DNA of 64,000 bases from Geobacillus genomosp. 3 (GTDB taxonomy: Bacteria; Bacillota; Bacilli; Bacillales; Anoxybacillaceae): contig NC_022080.4 of NCBI RefSeq assembly GCF_000445995.2, forward strand, positions 1,860,001-1,924,000, given 5' to 3'. Position numbers and translations under genes: made by a program. Of the stretch, positions 55,420 to 64,000 are shown in pieces. Numbering within the stretch: the first letter of the stretch is position 1; each line of letters starts with the position of its first letter. The notes under the pieces were generated by a model that worked only from the letters and a program-made list of their open reading frames with translations, did not search any database and had not been told where the DNA came from.

Positions 55420-55845
55420 AATACCATCAGCTCCTTTTGCAATACTGTTTTTATTAGAGAAAAATATGAGGGTTAACTACTACTAAGTTGGGGATTAAGC
55501 GCTTTCGGATAGCGCTTCCAAAAGACGAGTTTCTGAACCCGCTTCTAAACGTTGGAAGATGTCGGTTTAAAAAACTGCCATCGTGTGGTTTGATATAGTA
55601 GAACTCGGTTTTGAAAACAATAAAAAAATTAAAAAACATCCGATCGATTTTGTTTTATATTATAAAACATAGTTTATCAATGTAGTTCATCAGGCCTGAT
55701 ATTTTTATTTTAATCAAAATTTTCCGAACAGTCAATATAAAAAATGAAATTTGCCCTTATTTCTGTACAATGGCGCTGTTTATTTCAACAAAGGCAAATA
55801 AAAGTCCTCCTGAACACAATCAATAGCCATAAAAAATGCCATCCC
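55420..55845 (-). promoter_or_regulatory. AT-rich upstream region of the sugar-acid cluster with a perfect 19-bp palindrome
   Basis: TGTTTTATATTATAAAACA at 55651-55669 is a perfect 19-bp palindrome that includes a minus-strand TATAAT, so a bound repressor would block a promoter. Nearer the gene, TGGAAGCGCTATCC (near 55508-55522, minus) resembles cre with two mismatches, beside a second AGCGCTT. The distance to dctP (about 230 bp) implies a long leader or a second promoter. No gene is convincing in this 426-bp stretch. Confidence 0.55.
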
Positions 55846-55869
55846 CCCGAAGCAAACCTCATCTTCGGG
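55834..55869 (-). terminator. Intrinsic terminator of the aldo/keto reductase gene
   Basis: CCCGAAG (55846-55852) and CTTCGGG (55863-55869) form a 7-bp stem; the minus strand continues GGGATGGCATTTTTTA. The T-run is displaced by several bases, so efficiency is uncertain. Confidence 0.6.
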
Positions 55870-55888
55870 AGAACGGCTCGTTGGCCTG

Positions 55889-56836
55889 CTACGCCAAAAT
55901 CCCCTCAATTTTCTCGAGCACATCATCGCTGAGCGCGACGTCGACCGCTTTGACGTTCTCTTCGACTTGTTCCGGGCGGCTGGCGCCGATTAAGGCGCTG
56001 GCCACGTTCGGTTGGCGCAATACCCAGGCAAGCGCGAGCTGCGATAACGTGATGCCAAGCTCGGCAGCAACTTTTTCCAGTTGTTCCACTTTCGTTAACA
56101 CTTCGTCGTTCAGCAACCTTTGGATAAACGAGTTCGCCTTCGGATCAGCAGCGCGGCTTCCGGCCGGCAACGCTTGACCTCGTTTGTATTTGCCGGTCAG
56201 CACCCCTTGGGCGAGCGGCGAAAAGACGATTTGACTGATGCCGTTTTGTTCGCACACCGGGATGACTTCCTTTTCAATATAACGGTGAAACATGTTGTAT
56301 TGCGGCTGATTGACGACGATCCGATCGAGCAAGTAGCGGTCGGCCACGCCGAGCGCCTCTTGAATTTGCTGGGCCGTCCATTCGCTCACGCCGACATACA
56401 GCACTTTTCCTTGGCGGACGAGATCATCGATCGTACGCAACGTCTCATCGACCGGCGTTTCTTTGTCATAGCGGTGGCAGTAGTAGATATCGACATAATC
56501 CAGTTGCAGCCGCTTTAAGCTCGCATGGAGCTGTTCAAACACATGCTTGCGCGACAGGCCGCGGTCGTTCGGTCCGTCGCCCATCGGCCAAAACACTTTC
56601 GTGGCGATGACATACGATTCGCGCGGATATTTGCGCAGCGCCTCGCCGACGATTTTTTCCGCCTCCCCGCGCGCATAGACGTTTGCCGTATCAAATGAGT
56701 TGATGCCGAGTTCATACGCCTTGTCAATGACGCGGATCGCCGTTTCCTTTTCCACCGAATTGCCGTATGTAAGCCAGCTTCCTAAACTAATTTCGCTCAC
56801 TTTCAGCCCCGTGCGGCCAAGTTTTCGGTATTTCAC
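55889..56836 (-). CDS. Aldo/keto reductase
   Basis: This 315-aa NADPH-dependent oxidoreductase has the catalytic tetrad in SFDTANVY (Asp, Tyr), VIATKVFW (Lys) and YYCHRYD (His), plus the C-terminal cofactor motif IGASRPEQVEENVKAVD. It resembles YhdN/Kv-beta-like members. The start is GTG at 56836 with GGGGG 7 nt upstream; a minus-strand TATAAT lies near 56894. It appears to be a single-gene transcript. The 243-bp gap to mupG (56837-57079) holds no further gene I can support. Confidence 0.93.
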   Translation of the reverse strand: MKYRKLGRTGLKVSEISLGSWLTYGNSVEKETAIRVIDKAYELGINSFDTANVYARGEAEKIVGEALRKYPRESYVIATKVFWPMGDGPNDRGLSRKHVFEQLHASLKRLQLDYVDIYYCHRYDKETPVDETLRTIDDLVRQGKVLYVGVSEWTAQQIQEALGVADRYLLDRIVVNQPQYNMFHRYIEKEVIPVCEQNGISQIVFSPLAQGVLTGKYKRGQALPAGSRAADPKANSFIQRLLNDEVLTKVEQLEKVAAELGITLSQLALAWVLRQPNVASALIGASRPEQVEENVKAVDVALSDDVLEKIEGILA

Positions 56837-57079
56837 AGGCGTTCCCCCTTTTTCCTAATAAGCAAATGCCAAAATATCCATTATTTATTATACCTGCCGT
56901 CTATTCATTTTGGAAATCATTTGTCTTCCTTTTTCAATCGATGTGAGCATGACAGTTTTTAAGAACATTTCTGGAAAAGCCGGGGCAACACGAGTTTTTC
57001 GCTCAACTTGGCGGCGAGAAAGGAATGTTGCTCTGACACAGCTTCTCTAGTTCGGAAAAGTGAAATCTGTCCATTCTTT

Positions 57080-58144
57080 TTAGCCACGAACAAGACAAAA
57101 CGGACGGCCGCCGTGAATGTACCGAAGCAACGGTATATCTTCCTCGACCACCTTGCCGATGACGTTGACGTTGTCATCGGTTGGAAGATCCGTTAAAGCG
57201 ATCTGCAGTTCACCAGCATAACGGCCGTAGCGCTCGTTGTCGATCGTCACGCTTCCTGTCGGGCGCGGCGCCGGTTCGGTGGGGTGCAACGCCTCCTTAG
57301 GCCATATGATGGAGCGGCGCGATTCGGTGGAACGGATCACATCACGGGCGGCATCGCGCCGGTTTGTGTGCACCGTTTCGACAAGAGACAGCCAGCGGGC
57401 TGATACGATCGGCCGGTAGCGAATGGGAATGATTCCTTGCCGCACCCACGCCATTCGCTCGAGCACATCGTCCGACACCGATAAGTCTCCGACGAACACT
57501 TTTCCCACCTTATACGTTTCGCGCAGCTCGATATAGGCAGAAACTGGATCCGCTTCCCGATGATCCTCTAACGTCGGCAGCCCTTTGTTAAGCGGACCGC
57601 GCTTTTGGGCGTTGCCAGCGACAAAGGTGCCGATTGATGCTATGCCGCATTGACGCAACATTCGGTTTTGTTTCATAAGCGTGTCGCCCGAAAGCCCAGT
57701 TTCCGGGCGCGGGTAAAAGTTATGCCATGCGTCCACACCCGCCCAGTCGATTTGTCGCGATGCCAACTCCTGAATTTCGCGTTCTGTGATCGTACTGGCG
57801 TTCAATACGACTTTCATCTGTTTCGAAAGCTGCACCGTTTCATCCCACGAGAAGCCATCGTCAAGCCGCAGCCCGATTATCCCCCACTCGTTGAGCGCTT
57901 TGGTGACGCCAACGCCGGCCGGCAAGTGCGAAAGCACGGCGGGGGTGGCGTCAGCCACCACCCCCACCCCATAGCGACGGGCGAGCCGGCCGATCCATTT
58001 CAGCTTCTCTTGCTCGCCTAGTTCTTTTCCGTTCAAAAGGTGCAGCGAAGTAAACAGTTCCCTCGCTCCAAAACTCGCTGCTTTCCGAAACGCTTCTTCG
58101 ATTTGTTCAAACGGTTGAAAAAGATAAAAAGAAAAGGAAAGCAT
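57080..58144 (-). CDS. mupG: 6-phospho-N-acetylmuramidase, DUF871 family
   Basis: This 354-aa protein matches DUF871/MupG, which cleaves MurNAc-6P-GlcNAc in cell-wall recycling: N-terminal TIM-barrel (FSFYLFQPFEQIEEAFRKAASFGARELFTSLH), IGLRLDDGF, LNASTIT, WHNFYPRPETGL and the C-terminal beta domain (RPIVSARW, IDNERYGRYAGELQIAL). ATG 58144 has better spacing to GGGGG than ATG 58150. It closes murR-murQ-murP-mupG, as in staphylococci. Confidence 0.9.
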   Translation of the reverse strand: MLSFSFYLFQPFEQIEEAFRKAASFGARELFTSLHLLNGKELGEQEKLKWIGRLARRYGVGVVADATPAVLSHLPAGVGVTKALNEWGIIGLRLDDGFSWDETVQLSKQMKVVLNASTITEREIQELASRQIDWAGVDAWHNFYPRPETGLSGDTLMKQNRMLRQCGIASIGTFVAGNAQKRGPLNKGLPTLEDHREADPVSAYIELRETYKVGKVFVGDLSVSDDVLERMAWVRQGIIPIRYRPIVSARWLSLVETVHTNRRDAARDVIRSTESRRSIIWPKEALHPTEPAPRPTGSVTIDNERYGRYAGELQIALTDLPTDDNVNVIGKVVEEDIPLLRYIHGGRPFCLVRG

Positions 58145-58156
58145 CGCCATCCCCCG

Positions 58157-59521
58157 CTATATATTTTCTGCCATTTCCTCTTTAAATCCGAACCAATACG
58201 TAAAGAGGAAACCAAACGCATAGGAAATGACTAATCCGATCAAATACGTCACATACTTCGCATCGGCAATAAGCGGAATGAGGGACAGCCCGGATACACC
58301 GATGCCGAGCGCCGCCGTTTTCATGACCGCCTGAAACGCGCCGCCGACCGCCGCCCCGAGGCACGCGGTGACAAACGGCCTCCCTAGCGGCAACGTCACC
58401 CCATAAAGCAACGGCTCTCCGATTCCTAAAAACCCGACCGGCAATGCCCCTTTAATAATGTTTCGAAGCCGCTTGTTTTTCGTTTTCACATAGACAGCGA
58501 TCGCCGCCCCGACCTGGCCGGCTCCGGCCATCGCTAATACCGGTAATAGGGGCGTTGAGCCAAGTTTTTGAATCAGTTCCATATGAATCGGCGTCAAGCC
58601 ATGGTGCAAGCCGACCATGACAAGCGGCAAAAACGTTCCGGCCAACACTGCGCCGGCCAACACTCCACCTATATCGAGTACAGCTTTTAATCCGTCCGTA
58701 ATCGCCAGCGACAGCCAACCGGCGATCGGCTGCACGGCAATCAGCGTAAATAAGCAGACGATGAGCACCGTGATGAGCGGCGTCACAATAATATCGACCG
58801 CATTCGGGACAAAGCGGCGCACCCATTTTTCAACAACAGCCATCAGCCAAGCGGCCAACAAAACGGCAAACAGCCCTCCCCTCCCTGGTGTAAGCGCTTC
58901 CCCGAATAGCTTAACATCCGCGAGCGCCGGGTTGAAGACGAGGATGCCGGCAATGGCCCCTAATACCGGCGTGCCGCCGAACTCCTTCGCTGTATTGTAA
59001 CCGACTAACACGCCGAGCGAGGCAAAAATGCCGCCGCCAATCAAAAGCAACAGCTGCAGCCACGTCGTCTGTGGATCAACACCGGCGTTTTTGGCGAAGT
59101 TGGCAATCCCGTTAATGATCCCTGAGGCGACCAAACCAGGGATGAGCGGGATGAAGATGCTGCCGATTTTGCGCAACAACCGCTTTAGCGGCGTTTGCTG
59201 GCGCGCTTTGACCTTCGCTTTTGTCCGCTCCGCAATGTCCTCGAGCCCATCCTCGATCACTTCCCCAAGCTCCAGACCGGTCAGCTCGCATAACGCGGCC
59301 GCCACTTTGTTGACAATGCCGGGGCCGACGACGATTTGCAGCGTCTCGTCTTCAATGACCCCCATGACTCCCTCAACCCGTTTCAGGGCGGCAATATCCG
59401 CTTGATCCGGATCGCGCAGCGACACGCGCACCCGCGTCATGCAGTGGGCAATGCGAACAATGTTCTCTTTGCCCCCTAAATGCGAAAGCATCGTTGCCGC
59501 CATTTGTTGTTCCCGGTTCAT
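58157..59521 (-). CDS. murP: MurNAc-type PTS enzyme IIBC
   Basis: This 454-aa protein has an N-terminal EIIB domain (residues 1-80, phospho-cysteine in RIAHCMTRVRV) and an EIIC domain (about 105-450) with IPLIPGLVASGIINGIANF, GLHHGLTPIHMELIQ and GFLGIGEPLLYGVTLPL. No EIIA is fused; it must use a shared one such as EIIA-Glc. Position between murQ and mupG supports import of MurNAc or MurNAc-GlcNAc as the 6-phosphate. Confidence 0.92.
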   Translation of the reverse strand: MNREQQMAATMLSHLGGKENIVRIAHCMTRVRVSLRDPDQADIAALKRVEGVMGVIEDETLQIVVGPGIVNKVAAALCELTGLELGEVIEDGLEDIAERTKAKVKARQQTPLKRLLRKIGSIFIPLIPGLVASGIINGIANFAKNAGVDPQTTWLQLLLLIGGGIFASLGVLVGYNTAKEFGGTPVLGAIAGILVFNPALADVKLFGEALTPGRGGLFAVLLAAWLMAVVEKWVRRFVPNAVDIIVTPLITVLIVCLFTLIAVQPIAGWLSLAITDGLKAVLDIGGVLAGAVLAGTFLPLVMVGLHHGLTPIHMELIQKLGSTPLLPVLAMAGAGQVGAAIAVYVKTKNKRLRNIIKGALPVGFLGIGEPLLYGVTLPLGRPFVTACLGAAVGGAFQAVMKTAALGIGVSGLSLIPLIADAKYVTYLIGLVISYAFGFLFTYWFGFKEEMAENI

Positions 59522-59541
59522 CGTTCCTCTCCCCCTATCCG

Positions 59542-60438
59542 TTATTTAAGCGCGTTGCGCACAAAACCACCGGCTTTTTGCAGCCGCGATTTTGCCTCTT
59601 TATAGCTGCATTGACGCAAAATCATGACGATCGCTGTTTTCACCTCCCCATTTGCCTGTTCGTAATAGCGGGACGCTTCGTCGGCGCTCACTCCCGTCGC
59701 TTCCATCAAAATCCGCTTCGCCCGCTCTTTTAGCTTTTCGTTTGTCGCCTGCACATCGACCATCCAGTTTCCATACACCTTGCCAATTCCGACCATTGAG
59801 GCGGTCGAAATCATATTGAGCACCATTTTTTGCGCCGTTCCGGCTTTAAGGCGCGTTGAACCGGCCAACACTTCCGGCCCGGTTTCGATTTCCACCGCCG
59901 CATCCGCATACTGGCTGATGGCCGCTCCTTGATTGCAGGCGATGCTTCCTGTTGTTGCCCCTATTTTTTTCGCGTAACGAAGCGCACTCACCACATACGG
60001 CGTTCGGCCGCTCGCCGCAATGCCGACGACCACATCGTTTGCCGTCAACCCCACTGCCTCGAGATCGCGAACCGCCGCCTCTTCATCATCTTCCGCTCCT
60101 TCCGCCGCATTGGCCATTGCTTCCCACCCCCCGGCGATCACCGCCTGAACCATCTTGGGATCAACGCCAAATGTCGGCGGACATTCCACCGCATCAAGCA
60201 AACCGAGCCGGCCGCTCGTTCCCGCTCCAACATAAACGAGTTTTCCCCCTCTCTGAAACGCAGCAACGACGATATGTACGAGCTTCTCAATGGAATCCAG
60301 TTGTTTCGCCACCGCTGCCGCCACCGTCTGATCTTCTTCATTCATCGCCTGCAAAATTTCTTTCGTCGTCATTTCATCCAAATGTTTCGTTTTTTCATTG
60401 CCTTGTTCTGTAGTCAGACGTTCGAGCAATGTGGTCAC
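59542..60438 (-). CDS. murQ: N-acetylmuramic acid 6-phosphate etherase
   Basis: This 298-aa SIS-domain lyase removes the lactyl ether from MurNAc-6P to give GlcNAc-6P. Family blocks are GGKLVYVGAGTSGRLGLLDAVECPPTFG, catalytic Glu in AEGAEDDEEAAVRDL, VVGIAASGRTPYVVSAL and GSTRLKAGTAQKMVLNMIST. The start is GTG at 60438, but TTG at 60429 has the better ribosome-site spacing. 21 bp before murP. Confidence 0.96.
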   Translation of the reverse strand: MTTLLERLTTEQGNEKTKHLDEMTTKEILQAMNEEDQTVAAAVAKQLDSIEKLVHIVVAAFQRGGKLVYVGAGTSGRLGLLDAVECPPTFGVDPKMVQAVIAGGWEAMANAAEGAEDDEEAAVRDLEAVGLTANDVVVGIAASGRTPYVVSALRYAKKIGATTGSIACNQGAAISQYADAAVEIETGPEVLAGSTRLKAGTAQKMVLNMISTASMVGIGKVYGNWMVDVQATNEKLKERAKRILMEATGVSADEASRYYEQANGEVKTAIVMILRQCSYKEAKSRLQKAGGFVRNALK

Positions 60439-60463
60439 CTCTTTAAGGAAATTAGAAATTATA

Positions 60464-60492
60464 TTTCATACTTATATTATAAATTTATGAAA
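60464..60492. promoter_or_regulatory. Candidate MurR operator upstream of murQ
   Basis: TTTCATA (60464-60470) and TATGAAA (60486-60492) form an inverted repeat with a 15-nt AT-rich spacer, 26 bp from the murQ start. Location and symmetry fit an RpiR-type regulator site. Confidence 0.6.
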
Positions 60493-60532
60493 CAAAATAT
60501 CAAACTATTCTTGTTGATTTTGACACATCCTC

Positions 60533-60566
60533 ACCAAAAAAAGCGAGCCTGCCTTAAGCCCGCTTT
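60533..60566 (-). terminator. Intrinsic terminator at the murR 3' end
   Basis: In the minus-strand RNA AAAGCGGGC pairs with GGCTCGCTTT (one or two G-U pairs), followed by a run of seven T. It overlaps the murR stop codon and separates murR from murQPG. Confidence 0.8.
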
Positions 60567-61422
60567 ATCTTCGCAAACGCACCACTTCTTCTCTTGTCTG
60601 GTAGAAGCGTTCGATTACTCGTCCCCCTACACGGTGGAACGTGATTAAATAGAGCGCATCAATCACATTAAGCTGCACCATTCTCGATGCCATGCTGCCG
60701 ATGCGGTGGTCTTGTTCAACATCCGGCAGCGCCAGCTTAATATCCGCCTCCTTATATAGCGGTGATGTCGGGTCAAGCTTCGTCAGGGCGATGACGGTCG
60801 CCTCCTGTTTTTTCGCAAACCGGGCGATCTCCAATACGTCTTTCGTCCGTCCTGACGTTGATATGGCTACGAATACATCCCCTTTTTTCAAATGGGCGAC
60901 CAATGGAAGCATCGTGTGAAAATCGGGTGACGTTGCCGCCATGTAGCCAAGTTTCGTAAACTTATAACTGGCGTCCACCGCTGCGGCCGCGGAGCCGCCA
61001 ACTCCGTAAAACACTACTCTTTCCGCTTTCATCATCACCTCAGCAGCTTTTTCCAACTCGCGCTTATCGAGCGTTGTCGTTGTCGCCTCAATGGCCGCCT
61101 TATTCATATAAGTAACTTTCATAAACAGCTCATACGGCGCATTTGGTTTGTCTAGAATGGAAAAATCATTAATGTTTATATCCGCCATCGTCAACTCGCG
61201 AACGAGCGCCATCTTCAATCCCGGAAAACTGCCGATGCCGACTGTCTTGCAAAAGCGGACGACGCTCGCTTCGCTCGTCGAGGCGGCCCGCGCCAACTCT
61301 TTCGTCGTCATCGCTGGAACAAGCTCGGCATGGCGAAGAATATAGGCGGCCACTTTTTGTTCTGCCGGTGAAAACTGCCCGAGTTGCTGTTCGATTTTCG
61401 TTAAAATCCCTATTTCACTCAT
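60565..61422 (-). CDS. murR: RpiR-family regulator of MurNAc catabolism
   Basis: This 285-aa protein has an N-terminal RpiR HTH (TTKELARAASTSEASVVRFCKTVGI, residues about 39-63) and a C-terminal SIS sugar-phosphate domain (VVFYGVGGSAAAAVDASYKFTK, VFVAISTSGRTKDVLEIARFAKK). It heads the mur operon, so MurNAc-6P is the expected effector. MurR activity as activator or repressor differs between species. Confidence 0.9.
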   Translation of the reverse strand: MSEIGILTKIEQQLGQFSPAEQKVAAYILRHAELVPAMTTKELARAASTSEASVVRFCKTVGIGSFPGLKMALVRELTMADININDFSILDKPNAPYELFMKVTYMNKAAIEATTTTLDKRELEKAAEVMMKAERVVFYGVGGSAAAAVDASYKFTKLGYMAATSPDFHTMLPLVAHLKKGDVFVAISTSGRTKDVLEIARFAKKQEATVIALTKLDPTSPLYKEADIKLALPDVEQDHRIGSMASRMVQLNVIDALYLITFHRVGGRVIERFYQTREEVVRLRR

Positions 61423-61520
61423 CTTTTATCTCTTCCTTTCCGTCCGCCGTTGCTATCTTCATCTTATCATGGATATGCCTTCATGCTCCACGTTAGCAAA
61501 AAAACTTGAACAAAAAATGT

Positions 61521-61549
61521 TTGAATTCGAGATATACATCTGCTATGAT
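61521..61549 (+). promoter_or_regulatory. yceI promoter
   Basis: TTGAAT (61521-61526) and TATGAT (61544-61549) are separated by exactly 17 bp, about 40 bp upstream of the yceI start codon, which has GAGGAGG as ribosome site. The region is shared with the divergent murR gene. Confidence 0.75.
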
Positions 61550-61588
61550 AAGGATGTGATCATTACGTGAATAAGAGGAGGAACACGG

Positions 61589-62116
61589 ATGACAACATTC
61601 CAGCTTGACAAAGCGCACAGCTCTGTCGCCTTCCAAGTCAAACATATGATGATTTCAAAAGCGAAAGGGGAATTTACAGACTTTGATGTCGACGTGCAGG
61701 GCGACATTAACGAGCTTGAGTCGCTGAAAGTGAACGCGACGATCAATGTGGCTTCGATTGATACGAAAAATGCGGACCGCGACGCCCATCTTCGCTCGGC
61801 CGACTTTTTCGATGTTGAAAACCATCCGACGATCACCTTTGTGAGCGATTCCGTGCGCAAGCTGTCCGACACGGAATATGAGGTGACAGGGCAGCTGACG
61901 ATTCGCGGTGTGACGAGAACGGAAACGTTCAAAGTCGAATACAACGGCCAAGTGAAAAACCCGCTCACCGGCGGCATTTCCGTCGGCTTTGACGTCGAAG
62001 GGAAAATCAACCGCGAAGATTACGGCCTCGTCTGGAACGTTGCGCTCGAAACCGGCGGATTCCTCGTCGGGAAAGAAGTCAAAATCTTGGCCAGCTTTGA
62101 GTTTGCCTTGAGCTGA
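61589..62116 (+). CDS. yceI: YceI-family protein
   Basis: This 175-aa protein is a YceI lipocalin-like barrel (FQLDKAHSSVAFQVKHMMISKAKGEFTDF, NADRDAHLRSADFFDVENHPTITF, GQLTIRGVTRTETFKVEYNG). YceI proteins bind isoprenoid-like lipids. There is no signal peptide, so this member is cytosolic, unlike E. coli YceI. It is the only complete plus-strand gene of the window. Confidence 0.93.
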   Translation: MTTFQLDKAHSSVAFQVKHMMISKAKGEFTDFDVDVQGDINELESLKVNATINVASIDTKNADRDAHLRSADFFDVENHPTITFVSDSVRKLSDTEYEVTGQLTIRGVTRTETFKVEYNGQVKNPLTGGISVGFDVEGKINREDYGLVWNVALETGGFLVGKEVKILASFEFALS

Positions 62117-62132
62117 GCGTCCAAAACGAAAC

Positions 62133-62165
62133 GCCCCCGGCGCTGAAAATGCCGGGGGCATTTTA
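62133..62165 (+). terminator. Intrinsic terminator of yceI
   Basis: GCCCCCGGC (62133-62141) and GCCGGGGGC (62151-62159) form a perfect 9-bp stem with loop GCTGAAAAT, followed by ATTTTATTATT. Confidence 0.88.
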
Positions 62166-62274
62166 TTATTGCGAAAGAAAACGATCGCGTTGGACTCAGC
62201 ATGGCATGCGACAAAACGTTTGATCGTCCATCCGGAAAAAAGCTCCCGCTTTGAGCAACGCGAAGAGGGGGAGT

Positions 62275-63943
<1,669 letters not shown>

Positions 63944-63968
63944 TCCCCCATCCGCTTGCTTTGCCCCT

Positions 63969-63974
63969 ATTATA
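63969..63974 (-). promoter_or_regulatory. -10 element upstream of the Uma2-family gene
   Basis: TATAAT on the minus strand lies about 26 bp before the start codon and is followed by AGGGGC. The matching -35 would lie at the very window end; only a weak TATGAC (19-bp spacing) is visible. Confidence 0.55.
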
Positions 63975-64000
63975 CCATCGGACATCCGCGGCCGTCATAC

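Noticed and set aside
56959..57177. Short minus-strand frame in and before the mupG 3' end
   Set aside because: It overlaps mupG in another frame and shows no family features or start signals.

Overview
The window (about 52% GC) reads as chromosome of a thermophilic Bacillota, most likely Geobacillus. Support comes from the mtlA-R-F-D order, the TnrA/GlnR-type and cre-type sites, strong Shine-Dalgarno sequences with many GTG/TTG starts, and the CRISPR repeat type. Nearly all genes lie on the minus strand, so transcription mostly runs from high to low coordinates. Genus assignment is inference from gene content.

Region by region. (1) 0-11 kb: a 5'-truncated GNAT gene, then one continuous urea locus: ABC urea transporter urtABCDE, urease ureABC, accessory genes ureEFGD and a UreH-type nickel permease. 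Its promoter carries an exact TnrA box centred near -50. (2) 11-12.7 kb: a soluble chemoreceptor with a second exact TnrA box. (3) 12.8-17.5 kb: a gluconate operon under a LacI-type regulator with five near-identical operators, followed by an IS200/IS605 relic and a degenerate copy of a CRISPR leader. (4) 17.5-24 kb: an AEC permease, a CitA/CitB-like two-component system and a tricarboxylate transporter tctCBA. (5) 24.4-25.7 kb: an Rpn-family nuclease-like gene and a three-repeat CRISPR array with its promoter. (6) 25.7-31.2 kb: mannitol mtlA-R-F-D. (7) 31.3-36.4 kb: a broken DUF3368 gene, then methylmalonate-semialdehyde dehydrogenase and an Fe-alcohol dehydrogenase behind a sigma-54 promoter, next to a sigma-54 activator. 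(8) 36.9-55.4 kb: a 17-gene sugar-acid cluster. (9) 55.9-61.4 kb: an aldo/keto reductase and the MurNAc recycling operon murR-murQ-murP-mupG. (10) 61.6-64 kb: yceI, 3-hydroxybutyrate dehydrogenase, a pterin carbinolamine dehydratase-like gene and a Uma2-family gene.

The sugar-acid cluster is the main candidate for something undescribed. It joins a TRAP transporter with two different binding proteins, a LarA-type (nickel-pincer) enzyme, a long IlvD/EDD dehydratase, an IclR regulator, KdaD-like and DapA-like dehydratases, alpha-ketoglutarate-semialdehyde dehydrogenase, a split UxaA-type dehydratase, a U32-like protein without the peptidase signature, and a complete DgoD/KdgK/KDPG(al)-aldolase branch. 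Weimberg-type (to 2-oxoglutarate) and De Ley-Doudoroff-type (to pyruvate plus a triose phosphate) routes would share one transporter and regulator. The nickel permease of region 1 could in principle also supply a LarA-type enzyme, but that link is inference.

The most unexpected non-coding observation is a 122-bp module (CRISPR leader promoter plus upstream hairpin) present twice: intact before the array at 25.6 kb, and degenerate with no repeats near 17.0 kb. Both copies have the same length and internal spacing, and the hairpin stem shows a compensatory base-pair change.
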